The notes: a model not told the origin generated them from the sequence alone. Shown: positions 24,301 to 33,341, counted from the first letter of the stretch. The stretch is 64,000 bases of DNA from Pseudomonadales bacterium (GCA_019090455.1 JAHRWA010000077.1:1-64000), one strand, 5' to 3'. Translations and numbers: made by a program.

Positions 24301-25047
24301 TCACTTTTTCCCCTTAGATTGCAATGCCAATACCAGTTTGCTAATTGCTTGACCGCCATTTTTTTCAAATTTCGTAAAGTGCAGCCCTATGTATTTTCGT
24401 TCTTCAGAACGATGATTGCCCACGTGCTTTATTTGTGCAGAGAACCTAAGAGACTTTCCTTTGGCGATGGCAACATAGCAGTTTTGAATTATTTCGCCTT
24501 GTTGTAGCGGTGGATTCACCGATTGATATAGATCCACTCGCATCCCCGTATGGGATAGATCGCCTAAATTGCCTTTTATTGCGCTGCGATTGTCGCTCAT
24601 TAGCATCACAGGGAAATCGAGTTTATTTTGTATTTTAACGCGATAGGCTTTGCGTTGTTGTTGGTGGGATACGTGTTCCGGTAAGGTGCAATAGTAGAGT
24701 GCTGATTCTTGTTCATGTTCGACTCGAAGTATACGCGCCGCAAATTCAATGACTATTCCATTGGAATCTAGATGTACATTAAAATTGTCGCCTACTTTCA
24801 GTAAGCGGTTTCCTACTAGGGGAAATAGCTCATCGAAAACGAGTCGCGGTTGCGCCAATTGCCTGTCGATTTTCAACAGAAAGCTAGCAAACTCATGCTC
24901 TGTACCACGCCTGTCTTTCACCCTAATGGTTAAGTGAGCGCGAGATTTTTGGATTTTGGAAACCAAAGATCTGATTTGTTTGCTTTCCGTAATTTTCTTA
25001 TTATTGCTTTGTGTTGTAAATTTTTGACGTAAGCTGGTAAACCACAT
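24301..25047 (-). CDS. flgZ: Flagellar brake PilZ protein YcgR/FlgZ
   Basis: The 248-residue protein has an N-terminal YcgR domain and a C-terminal PilZ domain with the cyclic-di-GMP signature QRKAYRV plus DLSHTGMRV (RxxxR and D/NxSxxG). When loaded with c-di-GMP such proteins bind the motor and slow swimming. It lies 1 bp after flgN, giving the flgM-flgN-flgZ order seen in Pseudomonas and relatives. Confidence 0.88.
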   Translation of the reverse strand: MWFTSLRQKFTTQSNNKKITESKQIRSLVSKIQKSRAHLTIRVKDRRGTEHEFASFLLKIDRQLAQPRLVFDELFPLVGNRLLKVGDNFNVHLDSNGIVIEFAARILRVEHEQESALYYCTLPEHVSHQQQRKAYRVKIQNKLDFPVMLMSDNRSAIKGNLGDLSHTGMRVDLYQSVNPPLQQGEIIQNCYVAIAKGKSLRFSAQIKHVGNHRSEERKYIGLHFTKFEKNGGQAISKLVLALQSKGKK

Positions 25048-25048
25048 T

Positions 25049-25627
25049 TTATGCTCTAGCTAATGATCGGGTTGCAGCCTGATGTTGAGAGTGGCCATCG
25101 GCTTGATAAAGCGTTGCGCTCCTATCTTGTCCCTTAATAATAGACAATAAACGATCAATATGTCCTTTTGAGTGGTGAATTATTCGGCCGTTAATAGAAT
25201 TCAATTGTTTGCATAAACTGAGTTCTGATTTTAAGGCAATCCAATCCTTGCGAATCATCGATTGGTGGGAGGATGATATGGTGGCAATGAGGGCGTCTAT
25301 TTTAGCTGAATCTAGATTTTTTTTGATTGAATTAGGGTCTTTATTAGTTGAACCAAAATCTTTAATACCCATTTTTTTGAAAAGTAAAATAAGATGTTGT
25401 TCGGCTTGTCCTAGTCTATTCACGCAGTTTACTTTTTCATCCAATATCTTCTTGTGCCCTTCAAAATCTCTTTTGGATATACAGGCTCTTTCCTTCTTAA
25501 GGTGAGCAGACAGTGCTTGGGCCAAGCCATAATTCTCATGGATAATTTGGTAGAACAATCTGGCGGTGCTATCGGGCATCGCTTGAATAGGTTTAGCTTG
25601 CTTTCTATTGTTAGGTGTCGTCGCCAT
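25049..25627 (-). CDS. flgN: FlgN, chaperone for hook-associated proteins
   Basis: FlgN holds FlgK and FlgL for export. The 192-residue helical protein (LFYQIIHENYGLAQALSAHL ... ACISKRDFEGHKKILDEK) has the expected length and composition, and its place between flgM and flgZ confirms the call. It is separated from flgM by 255 bp that hold a short hairpin (CACTCT/AGAGTG, 25801-25820) and a 14-bp tandem array, but no gene. Confidence 0.85.
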   Translation of the reverse strand: MATTPNNRKQAKPIQAMPDSTARLFYQIIHENYGLAQALSAHLKKERACISKRDFEGHKKILDEKVNCVNRLGQAEQHLILLFKKMGIKDFGSTNKDPNSIKKNLDSAKIDALIATISSSHQSMIRKDWIALKSELSLCKQLNSINGRIIHHSKGHIDRLLSIIKGQDRSATLYQADGHSQHQAATRSLARA

Positions 25628-25834
25628 GATTGCATCAATCCTATAATGTTGTCTTTGTTATAGGATTAGTAGCAAGTTATATGCCTATTTTATTACGGCT
25701 TATTCTTAGAGCTAGGAAACTCTTAGGGTTAGGCGTTTTTCAGGTATCGGAAATGATGCAGTGTGGTGAGATATGCGCATACAACGGGAAAAAGAATACC
25801 CACTCTGCTTTTAGAGAGTGTATTCAATCGCGTT

Positions 25835-25890
25835 TGTTTTAAAAAATCAGTTCTTAAAAACCAATCTTTAAAAACAAGAGACTTAAAACA
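25835..25890. repeat. 14-bp tandem array starting at the flgM stop codon
   Basis: On the minus strand four contiguous 14-bp units run TGTTTTAAGTCTCT, TGTTTTTAAAGATT, GGTTTTTAAGAACT, GATTTTTTAAAACA (25890 down to 25835). The first contains the last sense codon and TAA stop of flgM (25883-25885). Every unit keeps a TTTTWAA core, so each carries a TAA. The same design recurs after flgE and flgF. Confidence 0.7.
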
Positions 25891-26200
25891 TGTTGTCAGC
25901 GTCCAGCATTTTTCTGGCGATGTCTTCAGGTTGAGGTTGATACGTGCCGTTGGCAATGGCACTCCGGAAATGGTTCACCTTTTCTTGATCCGTGACCGGT
26001 AATGACTTCATCTGCTCTTCTAGCTGATGTAGTGCTTTGGCCGTACCGCTAAGGGAGACCTTGTCCTCTAATCCTGTCTGTTTTTCGCTGCCGCCTTCCT
26101 TGACAACAGGCACCGCTGCCGAAGCATGACCCGATTCGGTCGCTTTGGTCCGGTTGTTCGTCGATGAATTCGACGATACTCCGTTGAAATCTATAGGCAT
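25883..26200 (-). CDS. flgM: FlgM, anti-sigma-28 factor
   Basis: FlgM blocks FliA until the hook is complete and FlgM is exported. The 105-residue product starts MPIDFNGVSSNSSTNNR, as in gammaproteobacterial FlgM, has a disordered Ser/Thr-rich first half, and ends in the sigma-binding helices (KVNHFRSAIANGTYQPQPED). A consensus sigma-28 promoter lies 41 bp upstream, so FlgM is also made under FliA control as usual. Confidence 0.92.
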   Translation of the reverse strand: MPIDFNGVSSNSSTNNRTKATESGHASAAVPVVKEGGSEKQTGLEDKVSLSGTAKALHQLEEQMKSLPVTDQEKVNHFRSAIANGTYQPQPEDIARKMLDADNMF

Positions 26201-26240
26201 GATAGAAATATCCTCTAAAATGTACTCTGCTCACTTATAG

Positions 26241-26267
26241 CTATCGGCCACTGGAACGTCACCTTTA
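26241..26267 (-). promoter_or_regulatory. Sigma-28 promoter for flgM
   Basis: Read on the minus strand: TAAAGGTG, 11 nt, GCCGATAG. This is almost exact to the FliA consensus TAAAGTTT-N11-GCCGATAA. It lies 41 bp before the flgM start codon and would drive flgM, flgN and flgZ. Confidence 0.88.
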
Positions 26268-26359
26268 GTTTTTATTTACCTGTTTTTTTATGTCACTGTT
26301 TTTCTATTTACTTCTTTTAGGTCACAGTCTTTAACGAAGACTCACCACTATTCGGTTCG

Positions 26360-27106
26360 TTATATTTGAATCTCTACTTTACCTGGGCCTTTGACTCGCG
26401 CTTGAATAATCTTCTTTGTTTTTTTATTTCGCACACTGATTTTTTCTCCGAGCAAGCCATCGCTGAGTGCGACTCCTCTGGCGCGTACTTTTAAACTGCC
26501 TGCTTTCGCTATGATAGTGACTTCCTCGTTGCGATAGACCACTTTCGGTGCGGTAAGGTTGCGGGGAGAAATGACGTCGCCCATTTTAATGGATCGAGTG
26601 GTCACTAATCCTAGCAACGTTTTTTGGTCGATGTAGTAGCCATTGTAGAGCATGGAAATATTTTTTTCCTCCAGCTGAAGGTGATGGCTTTGTAGCTTGG
26701 CTCCTCGTGGAATGGGAGCGCTGGCGACGGCGACGGTTTGGAATAGGTCGATAGTCATGGGTACGTACAGTGACCACATAGAACCGCTGGTGCAAGAGAC
26801 TTTTGTGGTGAGTCGCCCAATCGTCTTATTGCTACGCCGTAAATTGACTTCTAAAGGAGTTGTGCAGGGTTTTAAGCTTAACCTGGGATCAACATAGCCG
26901 ATTTTAATTTCAACACGCTTGTCTGGGCGCTTGTCTGAACGATCGCCTGAAGTTGCCTCAAGTAATACTGTGTTCTTATATTCCTGAGCAAACTCATTTA
27001 CTGCAAATTGAATCTGTTCGGATGATTCACTGGCTAAAATGGCGGAAGTAAAGCTGCTTATCCAACAGGTTACAAAAAAGGTAAGGGTAGTATTATGCAA
27101 TAACAT
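26360..27106 (-). CDS. flgA: FlgA, P-ring assembly chaperone
   Basis: FlgA acts in the periplasm to assemble FlgI into the P ring. The 248-residue product has an N-terminal signal (TLTFFVTCWISSFTSAILAS), an N-domain with two Cys, and the SAF domain at the C-terminus (AVASAPIPRGAKLQSHHLQL ... GVALSDGLLGEKISVRNKKT), where VRARGVAL and RVKGPGKVEI are conserved in FlgA. It is divergent from cheV. The 253-bp gap to flgM carries the sigma-28 promoter. Confidence 0.9.
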   Translation of the reverse strand: MLLHNTTLTFFVTCWISSFTSAILASESSEQIQFAVNEFAQEYKNTVLLEATSGDRSDKRPDKRVEIKIGYVDPRLSLKPCTTPLEVNLRRSNKTIGRLTTKVSCTSGSMWSLYVPMTIDLFQTVAVASAPIPRGAKLQSHHLQLEEKNISMLYNGYYIDQKTLLGLVTTRSIKMGDVISPRNLTAPKVVYRNEEVTIIAKAGSLKVRARGVALSDGLLGEKISVRNKKTKKIIQARVKGPGKVEIQI

Positions 27107-27416
27107 TTTTTCACCTATTCTAGTATATAGGCCCCTAGGTTTAGCTTGGTTGTAAAGGCGAAATCCCTAGGCTTTTTCCAGAATCCCTAAAAGAAAATGT
27201 CAGTACTGGATTCTTTAAAATGCTTAAGGTGTCAAATTGTTGTCTCGCTAATAGCGAATAAGGGTGACTATGCTAACTAAGCAATCCTCATGCCCATTTA
27301 AAATGCATTGGCAAACGGGTCGTTTTAGGGTGTGCAGTAAAACGAGCAGTAGAAATCGAGCAGTAGAGGGATACGGACAGAGACAGTACGTAATAGAGAG
27401 TTAGCAGGAGCGCTAT
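27107..27416. other. flgA-cheV divergent intergenic region with CCCTAGG motifs
   Basis: This 310-bp gap has no gene. CCCCTAGGTTTA (27132-27143), TCCCTAGGCTTT (27164-27175) and TCCCTAAAAG (27184-27193) resemble the repeated CCCCTAGGTTAT/CCTCTAAGTTAT elements upstream of the flgB sigma-54 promoter, suggesting a shared regulator. No good sigma-54 or sigma-28 promoter was found for either gene here. Confidence 0.4.
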
Positions 27417-28379
27417 ATGGCAGGTATTCTAGAGACAGTTGATCAGCGGACGCAGTTGGTTGGTCAAAACCGATTGGAGCTGTTGTTGTTCAGACTTAGT
27501 GACGATCAATTCTATGGTATTAATGTCTTTAAGGTCAAAGAAGTATTGAAATGCCCTAAGTTAACATTGCTACCCAAACGCAATCCTGTCGTGAGGGGAG
27601 TGGCGCATATTCGTGGTGGTACCATTTCTGTGTTGGATTTAAATCTGGCGACTGGCCACGAGCCCTTGGATGACTTAGAGAACTCTCTAGTGATTATTGC
27701 TGAGTACAATAGAGCCGTTCAAGGTTTTTTAGTTCGTTCGGTTGAGCGCATTGTTAATATCAATTGGGGAGCGGTACATCCGCCACCGAAAGGGTCGGGT
27801 AAAGATAATTATCTGACGGCAGTAACAGATATAGATGACAAAATTATTGAAATCATTGATGTTGAAAAAATACTATCTGAAGTGGCCCCGGTAGAGACGT
27901 ATTCAATATCAGAAGAGATAATCAGTCCGGCGGAAGTACAAGAAATAGAGAAGCATGAATTTAAAGTACTTGTTGCCGATGATTCCAGTGTGGCGAGAAA
28001 ACAAATTAAACGTTGTGTGGACAAAATGGGTATCACATCCGTATTGGTCAATGATGGAAAGCAGGCATTGGTTCATTTGCAGGAGCTGGTTAGCAAAGGT
28101 GTCGATGTTCAAAAAGAATATGTAATGATGATTTCTGATATCGAAATGCCTGAAATGGATGGTTACACCCTGACGGCGGCAGTCAGAGCCAGTCCGGATT
28201 TATGCGGTCTACACATTGTATTACACACCTCTTTAAGCGGTATATTTAATCAGGCAATGGTTGAAAAGGTGGGGGCAAATGACTTCTTAGCTAAATTTAA
28301 GCCCGAAGAACTCGCTGATCGCGTTTCCGTACGAGTGAAAAAGTACAGCGAAGAAAATAATATTCCACTTGATGAGTGA
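27417..28379 (+). CDS. cheV: CheV, CheW-receiver chemotaxis coupling protein
   Basis: CheV links chemoreceptors to CheA and is tuned by phosphorylation. The 320-residue product has a CheW-like domain (about 20-160; FRLSDDQFYGINVFKVKEVL) and a receiver domain (about 178-310; VLVADDSSVARK, phospho-acceptor Asp in MMISDIEMPEMDGYT near residue 240, HTSLSG, and Lys in AKFKPEEL). It has the classic place before cheR and flgB in polar-flagellate gammaproteobacteria. Confidence 0.95.
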   Translation: MAGILETVDQRTQLVGQNRLELLLFRLSDDQFYGINVFKVKEVLKCPKLTLLPKRNPVVRGVAHIRGGTISVLDLNLATGHEPLDDLENSLVIIAEYNRAVQGFLVRSVERIVNINWGAVHPPPKGSGKDNYLTAVTDIDDKIIEIIDVEKILSEVAPVETYSISEEIISPAEVQEIEKHEFKVLVADDSSVARKQIKRCVDKMGITSVLVNDGKQALVHLQELVSKGVDVQKEYVMMISDIEMPEMDGYTLTAAVRASPDLCGLHIVLHTSLSGIFNQAMVEKVGANDFLAKFKPEELADRVSVRVKKYSEENNIPLDE

Positions 28380-28425
28380 ACGATACGGATAGAGTTTATA
28401 TTTTTAACGTATCTTTTCACTCATC
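28371..28425 (+). promoter_or_regulatory. Long hairpin spanning the cheV stop codon
   Basis: GATGAGTGAA (28371-28380, containing the TGA stop) pairs with TTCACTCATC (28416-28425), and GATACG pairs with CGTATC, giving 16 paired bases with one internal mismatch. No T-run follows, so it is not a standard terminator. It may slow or process mRNA between cheV and cheR. Confidence 0.5.
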
Positions 28426-28461
28426 AAATAAAAGGTCGACCCATCGAGATAATAGAGCGGC

Positions 28462-29310
28462 ATGTTTGGAGACGGTTCCCGTAGTAAACAGGAAGAACAA
28501 AAGGACTATGAAGCTTTTCGTCTATTTCTCGAAAAAAGCTGCGGAATAATATTGGGCGATGATAAGCACTATCTGGTTCAGAGCAGATTAAAAAAACTCT
28601 TCAAAGATAAAGAAATTAGCAATCTCCAAGCATTAATTAGGGAAATCGAAAACAAGCCATTTTCTCCTCTGAAGCAAGCGACGATTGATGCCATGACCAC
28701 AAATGAGACATTGTGGTTTCGGGATCGTCATCCCTTCGAATATCTAGTATCAACACTCTTCAAAGAGCGGGCAAAAGTGAGCGGCAAGGATATCCGTATT
28801 TGGTCTGCCGCTTGCTCCTATGGGCAGGAACCTTATTCTTTGAGTATGTGTGCCGATGAGGCACGTAAAAGTGGCCAATTGCCTATTGGCTCTGATGTGA
28901 AAATTGTAGCCACCGATATTTCTAAAAGTGCGCTGGATAAAGCGAAGCGGGGGCATTACGAATCGCTGGCCTTGGGGCGTGGGCTTTCGCCCGAGAGATT
29001 GAAATTCAATTTTAAGGATTTAGGTGACGGAGAATGGGAACTGAATTCAAGAATAAAGGGCAAAGTTGATTTCCGTATCCTCAATCTACAGGATAGATAC
29101 AACTCGATGGGCAAGTTGGATATTATTTTCTGCCGCAATGTTCTTATTTATTTCTCAGCCGAATTTAAATCCGATATTCTGACGCGTATGCATGCCTGCT
29201 TAAAGCCCAATGGTTATCTCTTTCTTGGGGCTTCAGAAGCACTACCGGGATTAACCGATAAGTTTGAAATGGTTCCGACCAAACCGGGTATCGTTTACCG
29301 GGCAAAATAA
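28462..29310 (+). CDS. cheR: CheR, chemoreceptor methyltransferase
   Basis: CheR adds methyl groups from SAM to receptor glutamates. The 282-residue product has the helical N-domain (EDFRxF-type start, YEAFRLFLEKSCGIILGDDK), TNETLWFRD, the SAM-binding IWSAACSYGQEPYSLSM (about 113-129), IVATDISKSALDKAKRGHY and IIFCRNVLIYFS. It follows cheV by 82 bp. Confidence 0.95.
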   Translation: MFGDGSRSKQEEQKDYEAFRLFLEKSCGIILGDDKHYLVQSRLKKLFKDKEISNLQALIREIENKPFSPLKQATIDAMTTNETLWFRDRHPFEYLVSTLFKERAKVSGKDIRIWSAACSYGQEPYSLSMCADEARKSGQLPIGSDVKIVATDISKSALDKAKRGHYESLALGRGLSPERLKFNFKDLGDGEWELNSRIKGKVDFRILNLQDRYNSMGKLDIIFCRNVLIYFSAEFKSDILTRMHACLKPNGYLFLGASEALPGLTDKFEMVPTKPGIVYRAK

Positions 29311-29401
29311 GATGAATTTTATCCTAGATTTCGAGACCGGAAATCAGTTGCCACTTTGCCGTCTTGCTTTTATTTTTCATTCTTCTGAGTTCTTCAAAAA
29401 C

Positions 29402-29453
29402 CCCCTAGGTTATGCAGAATACCTCTAAGTTATTGATAATTCCTCTAAGTTAT
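29402..29453 (+). promoter_or_regulatory. Three 20-bp-phased repeats upstream of the flgB sigma-54 promoter
   Basis: CCCCTAGGTTAT (29402-29413), CCTCTAAGTTAT (29422-29433) and CCTCTAAGTTAT (29442-29453) repeat at exactly 20-bp steps, about two helical turns. They end 23 bp before the -24 element. They are likely binding sites of an enhancer protein such as FleQ or FlrC; that assignment is inferred. Confidence 0.5.
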
Positions 29454-29476
29454 TAAAACGCATTCTATTTTCACTA

Positions 29477-29492
29477 TGGCACGGTCGTTGCA
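29477..29492 (+). promoter_or_regulatory. Sigma-54 promoter for the flgB operon
   Basis: TGGCACG-GTCG-TTGCA matches the -24/-12 consensus TGGCACG-N4-TTGCW exactly. It lies 46 bp before the flgB start and should drive flgBCDE under RpoN and the flagellar class III activator. Confidence 0.93.
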
Positions 29493-29537
29493 ATATCTTC
29501 ATTGAGTCAATGTTGATTACTGTAAGAGGAACATTCC

Positions 29538-29936
29538 ATGCCAGCGCTTAGTCTTAATTTCGGAATCTATGAAGCCGCTCTTAACACCTCCATTAAACGA
29601 TCCGAGTTGTTAGCGAATAATATCGCTAATGCAGATACCCCTGGATACAAGGCGAGAGATCTCGATTTTTCAGAGGTAATGCGAGGTTATAGTAATCCAA
29701 ACTCTTCAGTTCGAATGACGACTAGCCAATCCCATCATCGGTCAGGTTTGATCGAATCCACCGGCATGGAAGGCTTAAAGTATCGCTCCTCCTCACAGGC
29801 CTCCGTTGATGGCAATACTGTTGATGCCGATAGAGAAAATTCAGAACACGCTAAAAATACGCTGCTCTACAATGCCAGTTTTCAATTTTTGAACGGAAAA
29901 ATAAAAGGCATGCTCGGTGCGATAAAGGGTGAATAA
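29538..29936 (+). CDS. flgB: FlgB, proximal rod protein
   Basis: This 132-residue rod subunit has the conserved rod motif LLANNIANADTPGYKARDLD near the N-terminus and a C-terminal helix (YNASFQFLNGKIKGMLGAIK). AGAGGA lies just upstream of the ATG. It is the first gene of the rod-hook operon. The flgB-flgC gap holds a small AT hairpin (CACTTATT/AATAAGTG, 29956-29974). Confidence 0.95.
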   Translation: MPALSLNFGIYEAALNTSIKRSELLANNIANADTPGYKARDLDFSEVMRGYSNPNSSVRMTTSQSHHRSGLIESTGMEGLKYRSSSQASVDGNTVDADRENSEHAKNTLLYNASFQFLNGKIKGMLGAIKGE

Positions 29937-30014
29937 TCATGTGGGTTCGATTAATCACTTATTAATAATAAGTGAACAAACTAATAATTAGACAAAAGAC
30001 GGGTCAGGAAAGAT

Positions 30015-30461
30015 ATGTCATTACTTAACGTTTTCGATATCGCAGGTTCCGCAATGAGCGCTCAAAGTGTTCGTCTCAATACAGTGAGTAGTAATCTTGC
30101 CAATGCGGAAAGTGTCAGTAGCAGTGTTGATGAAACCTATCGTTCAAGACATCCTGTGTTTTCTGTTTTGAAAGATCAGTACCAAAATAATGGCTTTGGT
30201 ATGGATAATTTTGGTCGCGGTTTATCGAGTGGGCAGGGAGTGGAGGTCAAAGGGATAGTAGAAAGCGATGCAGAACTGCCTCGCCGCTATCAACCCAGTC
30301 ATCCCATGGCCGACGAAGAGGGGTTTGTCACTTACCCTAATGTCAATGTGGTAGAAGAAATGGCGAACATGATATCTGCTTCCCGCTCTTTTCAAACCAA
30401 TGTGGAAGTGATGGATAATGCTAAGAAGATGATGCAGCAGTTACTGACATTAGGTCAGTAG
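30015..30461 (+). CDS. flgC: FlgC, proximal rod protein
   Basis: This is a 148-residue rod protein: NVFDIAGSAMSAQSVRLNTV, SSNLANAESVSSSVDETYRS, and the C-terminal FlgC pattern YPNVNVVEEMANMISASRSF followed by QTNVEVMDNAKKMMQQLLTL. Its length and order are standard. Confidence 0.95.
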   Translation: MSLLNVFDIAGSAMSAQSVRLNTVSSNLANAESVSSSVDETYRSRHPVFSVLKDQYQNNGFGMDNFGRGLSSGQGVEVKGIVESDAELPRRYQPSHPMADEEGFVTYPNVNVVEEMANMISASRSFQTNVEVMDNAKKMMQQLLTLGQ

Positions 30462-30517
30462 ATTTAGGCGAAAAGGTAGAGCAACAGATTGATATCAATG
30501 ATGAGTGGAGAAAATAG

Positions 30518-31195
30518 ATGTCTGATATAACCGGCGTACAAGCGAGTAATGCCGTACTCGATAGACTCTCGGTGAATAAGCAAGATGAGGTGAATGAGAA
30601 TCAAAAAAATAAGACTGATTTCTTAACGCTGATGATTGCTCAATTAGAAAATCAAAATCCGCTCGAGCCGCAAGAAAATGGCGATTTTCTTTCACAGTTA
30701 GCGCAATTCAATACGGTAGAAGGCGTTAATGATCTCAACGTTTCCATGTCGTCCATGGCTGAGAGTTTTCGATCCAGCCAAGCATTACAAGCGACTGCTT
30801 TGGTGGGGCGATCGGTGCAGATTCCCACTGAGTATGGTGAGTTAACGATGAATGAAGGCATGAAAGGCAGTATCGAATTACCTTTCACTAGTACTAATGT
30901 TGAGCTTGATATTTTTTCTGAAAGTGGAGAGTTGGTTCGATCGCTCCCCATGGGTTTCCAATCTTCGGGTGATGTCTCCTTTAGTTGGGACGGGTTTAAC
31001 AATAATAGCCAAGCGCTGCCGGTAGGTAATTATCGAGTGGAGGCGCGGGCGATGAATAACGGCGAAACAGTGCAGCTTAGTACTTTTATGAATGCCAATG
31101 TGGATAGCGTAACCGTAGGGCAAGGTGGTGGTGTGAGATTGAATATCGCAGGAGTGGGTGCGGTGTCCCTTGATGCGGTTAAACAAATTAATTAA
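30518..31195 (+). CDS. flgD: FlgD, hook-capping scaffold
   Basis: FlgD caps the growing hook and is later replaced by FlgK. The 225-residue product shows the export/cap motif KTDFLTLMIAQLENQNPLEP followed by LAQFNTVEGVNDL, then a FlgD Tudor/FlgD-like Ig domain (ALVGRSVQIP; FSWDGFNNNSQALPVGNYRV). Confidence 0.95.
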   Translation: MSDITGVQASNAVLDRLSVNKQDEVNENQKNKTDFLTLMIAQLENQNPLEPQENGDFLSQLAQFNTVEGVNDLNVSMSSMAESFRSSQALQATALVGRSVQIPTEYGELTMNEGMKGSIELPFTSTNVELDIFSESGELVRSLPMGFQSSGDVSFSWDGFNNNSQALPVGNYRVEARAMNNGETVQLSTFMNANVDSVTVGQGGGVRLNIAGVGAVSLDAVKQIN

Positions 31196-31277
31196 TGGCA
31201 CTGAGATAAAGAATAGATCGACCTTAGAGAAACTTTAGATAAAAACCAACTAGTAAGAATTAGGCAGGAGATAACTC

Positions 31278-33341
31278 ATGGCGTTTAATACAGCGGTATC
31301 GGGACTGAGAGCAGCGGGTGATGACCTCAGTGTCATAGGTAATAATATCGCGAATGCGAGTACCACCGGATTCAAACAATCCCGTGCTAATTTTGCCGAT
31401 GTCTATGCCGCATCCTCATTAGGGAGTGGTGGCAATCAGGTGGGTAGTGGCGTGTTGATGGCCGATGTGTCGCAACAATTTTCCCAGGGAAATATCTCGT
31501 TCACCAATAATGGCTTAGATTTAGCGATTAACGGCAATGGTTTTTTTAGGTTAGAAAATAATGGTGCCACGGAGTATACGCGAGCGGGTGTCTTTGGTTT
31601 GGATGCCGATGGTTTTATTGTCTCGTCGAACAACAGTTCGCTACTGGGTTTTCAAGCCACCGATGGTGTGATTTCAGATACCCCCACGACGTTGCAAATC
31701 AGTACGGAGAATTTACCTCCTCAACAAACTACGGCTGTAGAAACACAGTTTAACTTGGATGCCGGAGAGACGGCTCCTGCGGTGCGGGGTACGCTTTATG
31801 ATACCGGAGGCGCCATTATTGGTGATGTTCAGGCGGGTGGGACTAACGGCTATCGAGCCGAAATTGCCACCATTACATTACCCGATACCACAACCCGGAC
31901 GGTGACCACGGTGGCTGACGCGTCTGCTAACGCAACTGCGAGCCTATTTGCAGCGGAGAGTGGTATCGCCACTAATCCTTCCACCACGGCAACTATTTCA
32001 GCCGTCGCGGATAATGGGGGTTTGGTGGTGTCGCTAAATGGTGTGACGCTAGCCGACGCGACTAATTTTGGCGGTGTACCTATTACGGCGCAGGATATTG
32101 CGGTTGCGATTAACAATCTGACGAACAGTACGTTACCGGGAATTACTGCGGTTGTGAATGGAGCCGGTACTGAGGTAGCGATTACGGCCAATACGGGGGA
32201 TGATTTAACCGTGGTAGTCGGGAATTCTGGTGACCCTGCTGATGGTGTGACTGTATCGGGATTCACCTCCCGAATTATCGAGTTACAGGGGGATGGTTTG
32301 GGTGATCAAGATACCAATGGTAACGGTGTTATTGATGTCGGTGGAGAAGCTGCCACGAACAACGCGGGTTTAACCGCGACGATAGGAGGGACTATCGCGT
32401 TCACCTTCGATGAAGATATTACTATGGATACCACTCCAGTTGTGGGAGCAGATGATGGCTCTGGATTATTCGAAACGACTATTATTCCAGTGCCTTTTGT
32501 CAATAATCAGTTTGATGCCACTGATCAGGATACTTACAACCATGCCACTTCAGTGAATGTCTTTGATAGCCAAGGTAACTCCCATGTGATGACAATGTAT
32601 TTTGTAAAGGAGTCGGATTTACGAACTTGGACTATGCACGTACAAATCGACGGTCAGGATGTGGGTGATCCTAATACGGCATTGACTCCACCACTCAATA
32701 CGTTAGCCCAACCAGCCTCCTTTGAGTTGATTTACAATGACGATGGCTCATTAAACACAACGTCATCGGATGAAGTGGAGATAACCTATTGGAACCCCCT
32801 AAATTCAGACGGAGAAGATAATGGATCACGGGGTCCGTTAACGGCAGCGGAAAGAGCGGCAGCGGTCTTGTTAGGGACTGACATTGTAGAGTTAGACTAT
32901 TCCAACTTCACCGTAGATTTGGATGAAGCCACTCAATTCGGCGCCTCCTTTGGCGTCAATGATATGTCGCAAGATGGTTTTACGGTAGGTCGATTAGCTG
33001 ATGTGGATATCACCTCCGACGGACAAATTTTTACTCGGTTCACTAACGGACAATCTCAAGTGTTAGGCCAAGTGGCATTAGCTAACTTTAATAATGTACA
33101 AGGACTACAACCTTTAGGTGATTCCGCTTGGTCAGAGACATTTCTTTCCGGTGAAGCCCTGTTAGGGACGCCAGGCTCTGCCGCTTTAGGGGTGTTGCAG
33201 TCAGGCGCGTTGGAGGAGTCCAATGTAGATCTATCGCAAGAGTTGGTAGGATTGATCATTGCACAACGAAATTTCCAAGCCAATGCAAAAACCATTGAAA
33301 CCGCTGATGCGGTGACGCAGGCGATCATTAATTTAAGGTAA
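31278..33341 (+). CDS. flgE: FlgE, hook protein, enlarged
   Basis: The hook subunit has 687 residues against about 400 in E. coli. The N-terminal rod/hook motif (AFNTAVSGLRAAGDDLSVIG, NNIANASTTGFKQSR), the NFxNxxGL-type hook segment and the C-terminal helix (LSQELVGLIIAQRNFQANAK) are conserved. An extra segment at about 195-400 (TVTTVADASANATASLF, VVSLNGVTLAD, VAITANTGDDLTVVV, ATIGGTIAFTFDED) resembles an insert in FlgK (about 575-730) and lies in the surface-exposed part. The last codons seed a tandem array (33333-33446). Confidence 0.93.
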   Translation: MAFNTAVSGLRAAGDDLSVIGNNIANASTTGFKQSRANFADVYAASSLGSGGNQVGSGVLMADVSQQFSQGNISFTNNGLDLAINGNGFFRLENNGATEYTRAGVFGLDADGFIVSSNNSSLLGFQATDGVISDTPTTLQISTENLPPQQTTAVETQFNLDAGETAPAVRGTLYDTGGAIIGDVQAGGTNGYRAEIATITLPDTTTRTVTTVADASANATASLFAAESGIATNPSTTATISAVADNGGLVVSLNGVTLADATNFGGVPITAQDIAVAINNLTNSTLPGITAVVNGAGTEVAITANTGDDLTVVVGNSGDPADGVTVSGFTSRIIELQGDGLGDQDTNGNGVIDVGGEAATNNAGLTATIGGTIAFTFDEDITMDTTPVVGADDGSGLFETTIIPVPFVNNQFDATDQDTYNHATSVNVFDSQGNSHVMTMYFVKESDLRTWTMHVQIDGQDVGDPNTALTPPLNTLAQPASFELIYNDDGSLNTTSSDEVEITYWNPLNSDGEDNGSRGPLTAAERAAAVLLGTDIVELDYSNFTVDLDEATQFGASFGVNDMSQDGFTVGRLADVDITSDGQIFTRFTNGQSQVLGQVALANFNNVQGLQPLGDSAWSETFLSGEALLGTPGSAALGVLQSGALEESNVDLSQELVGLIIAQRNFQANAKTIETADAVTQAIINLR

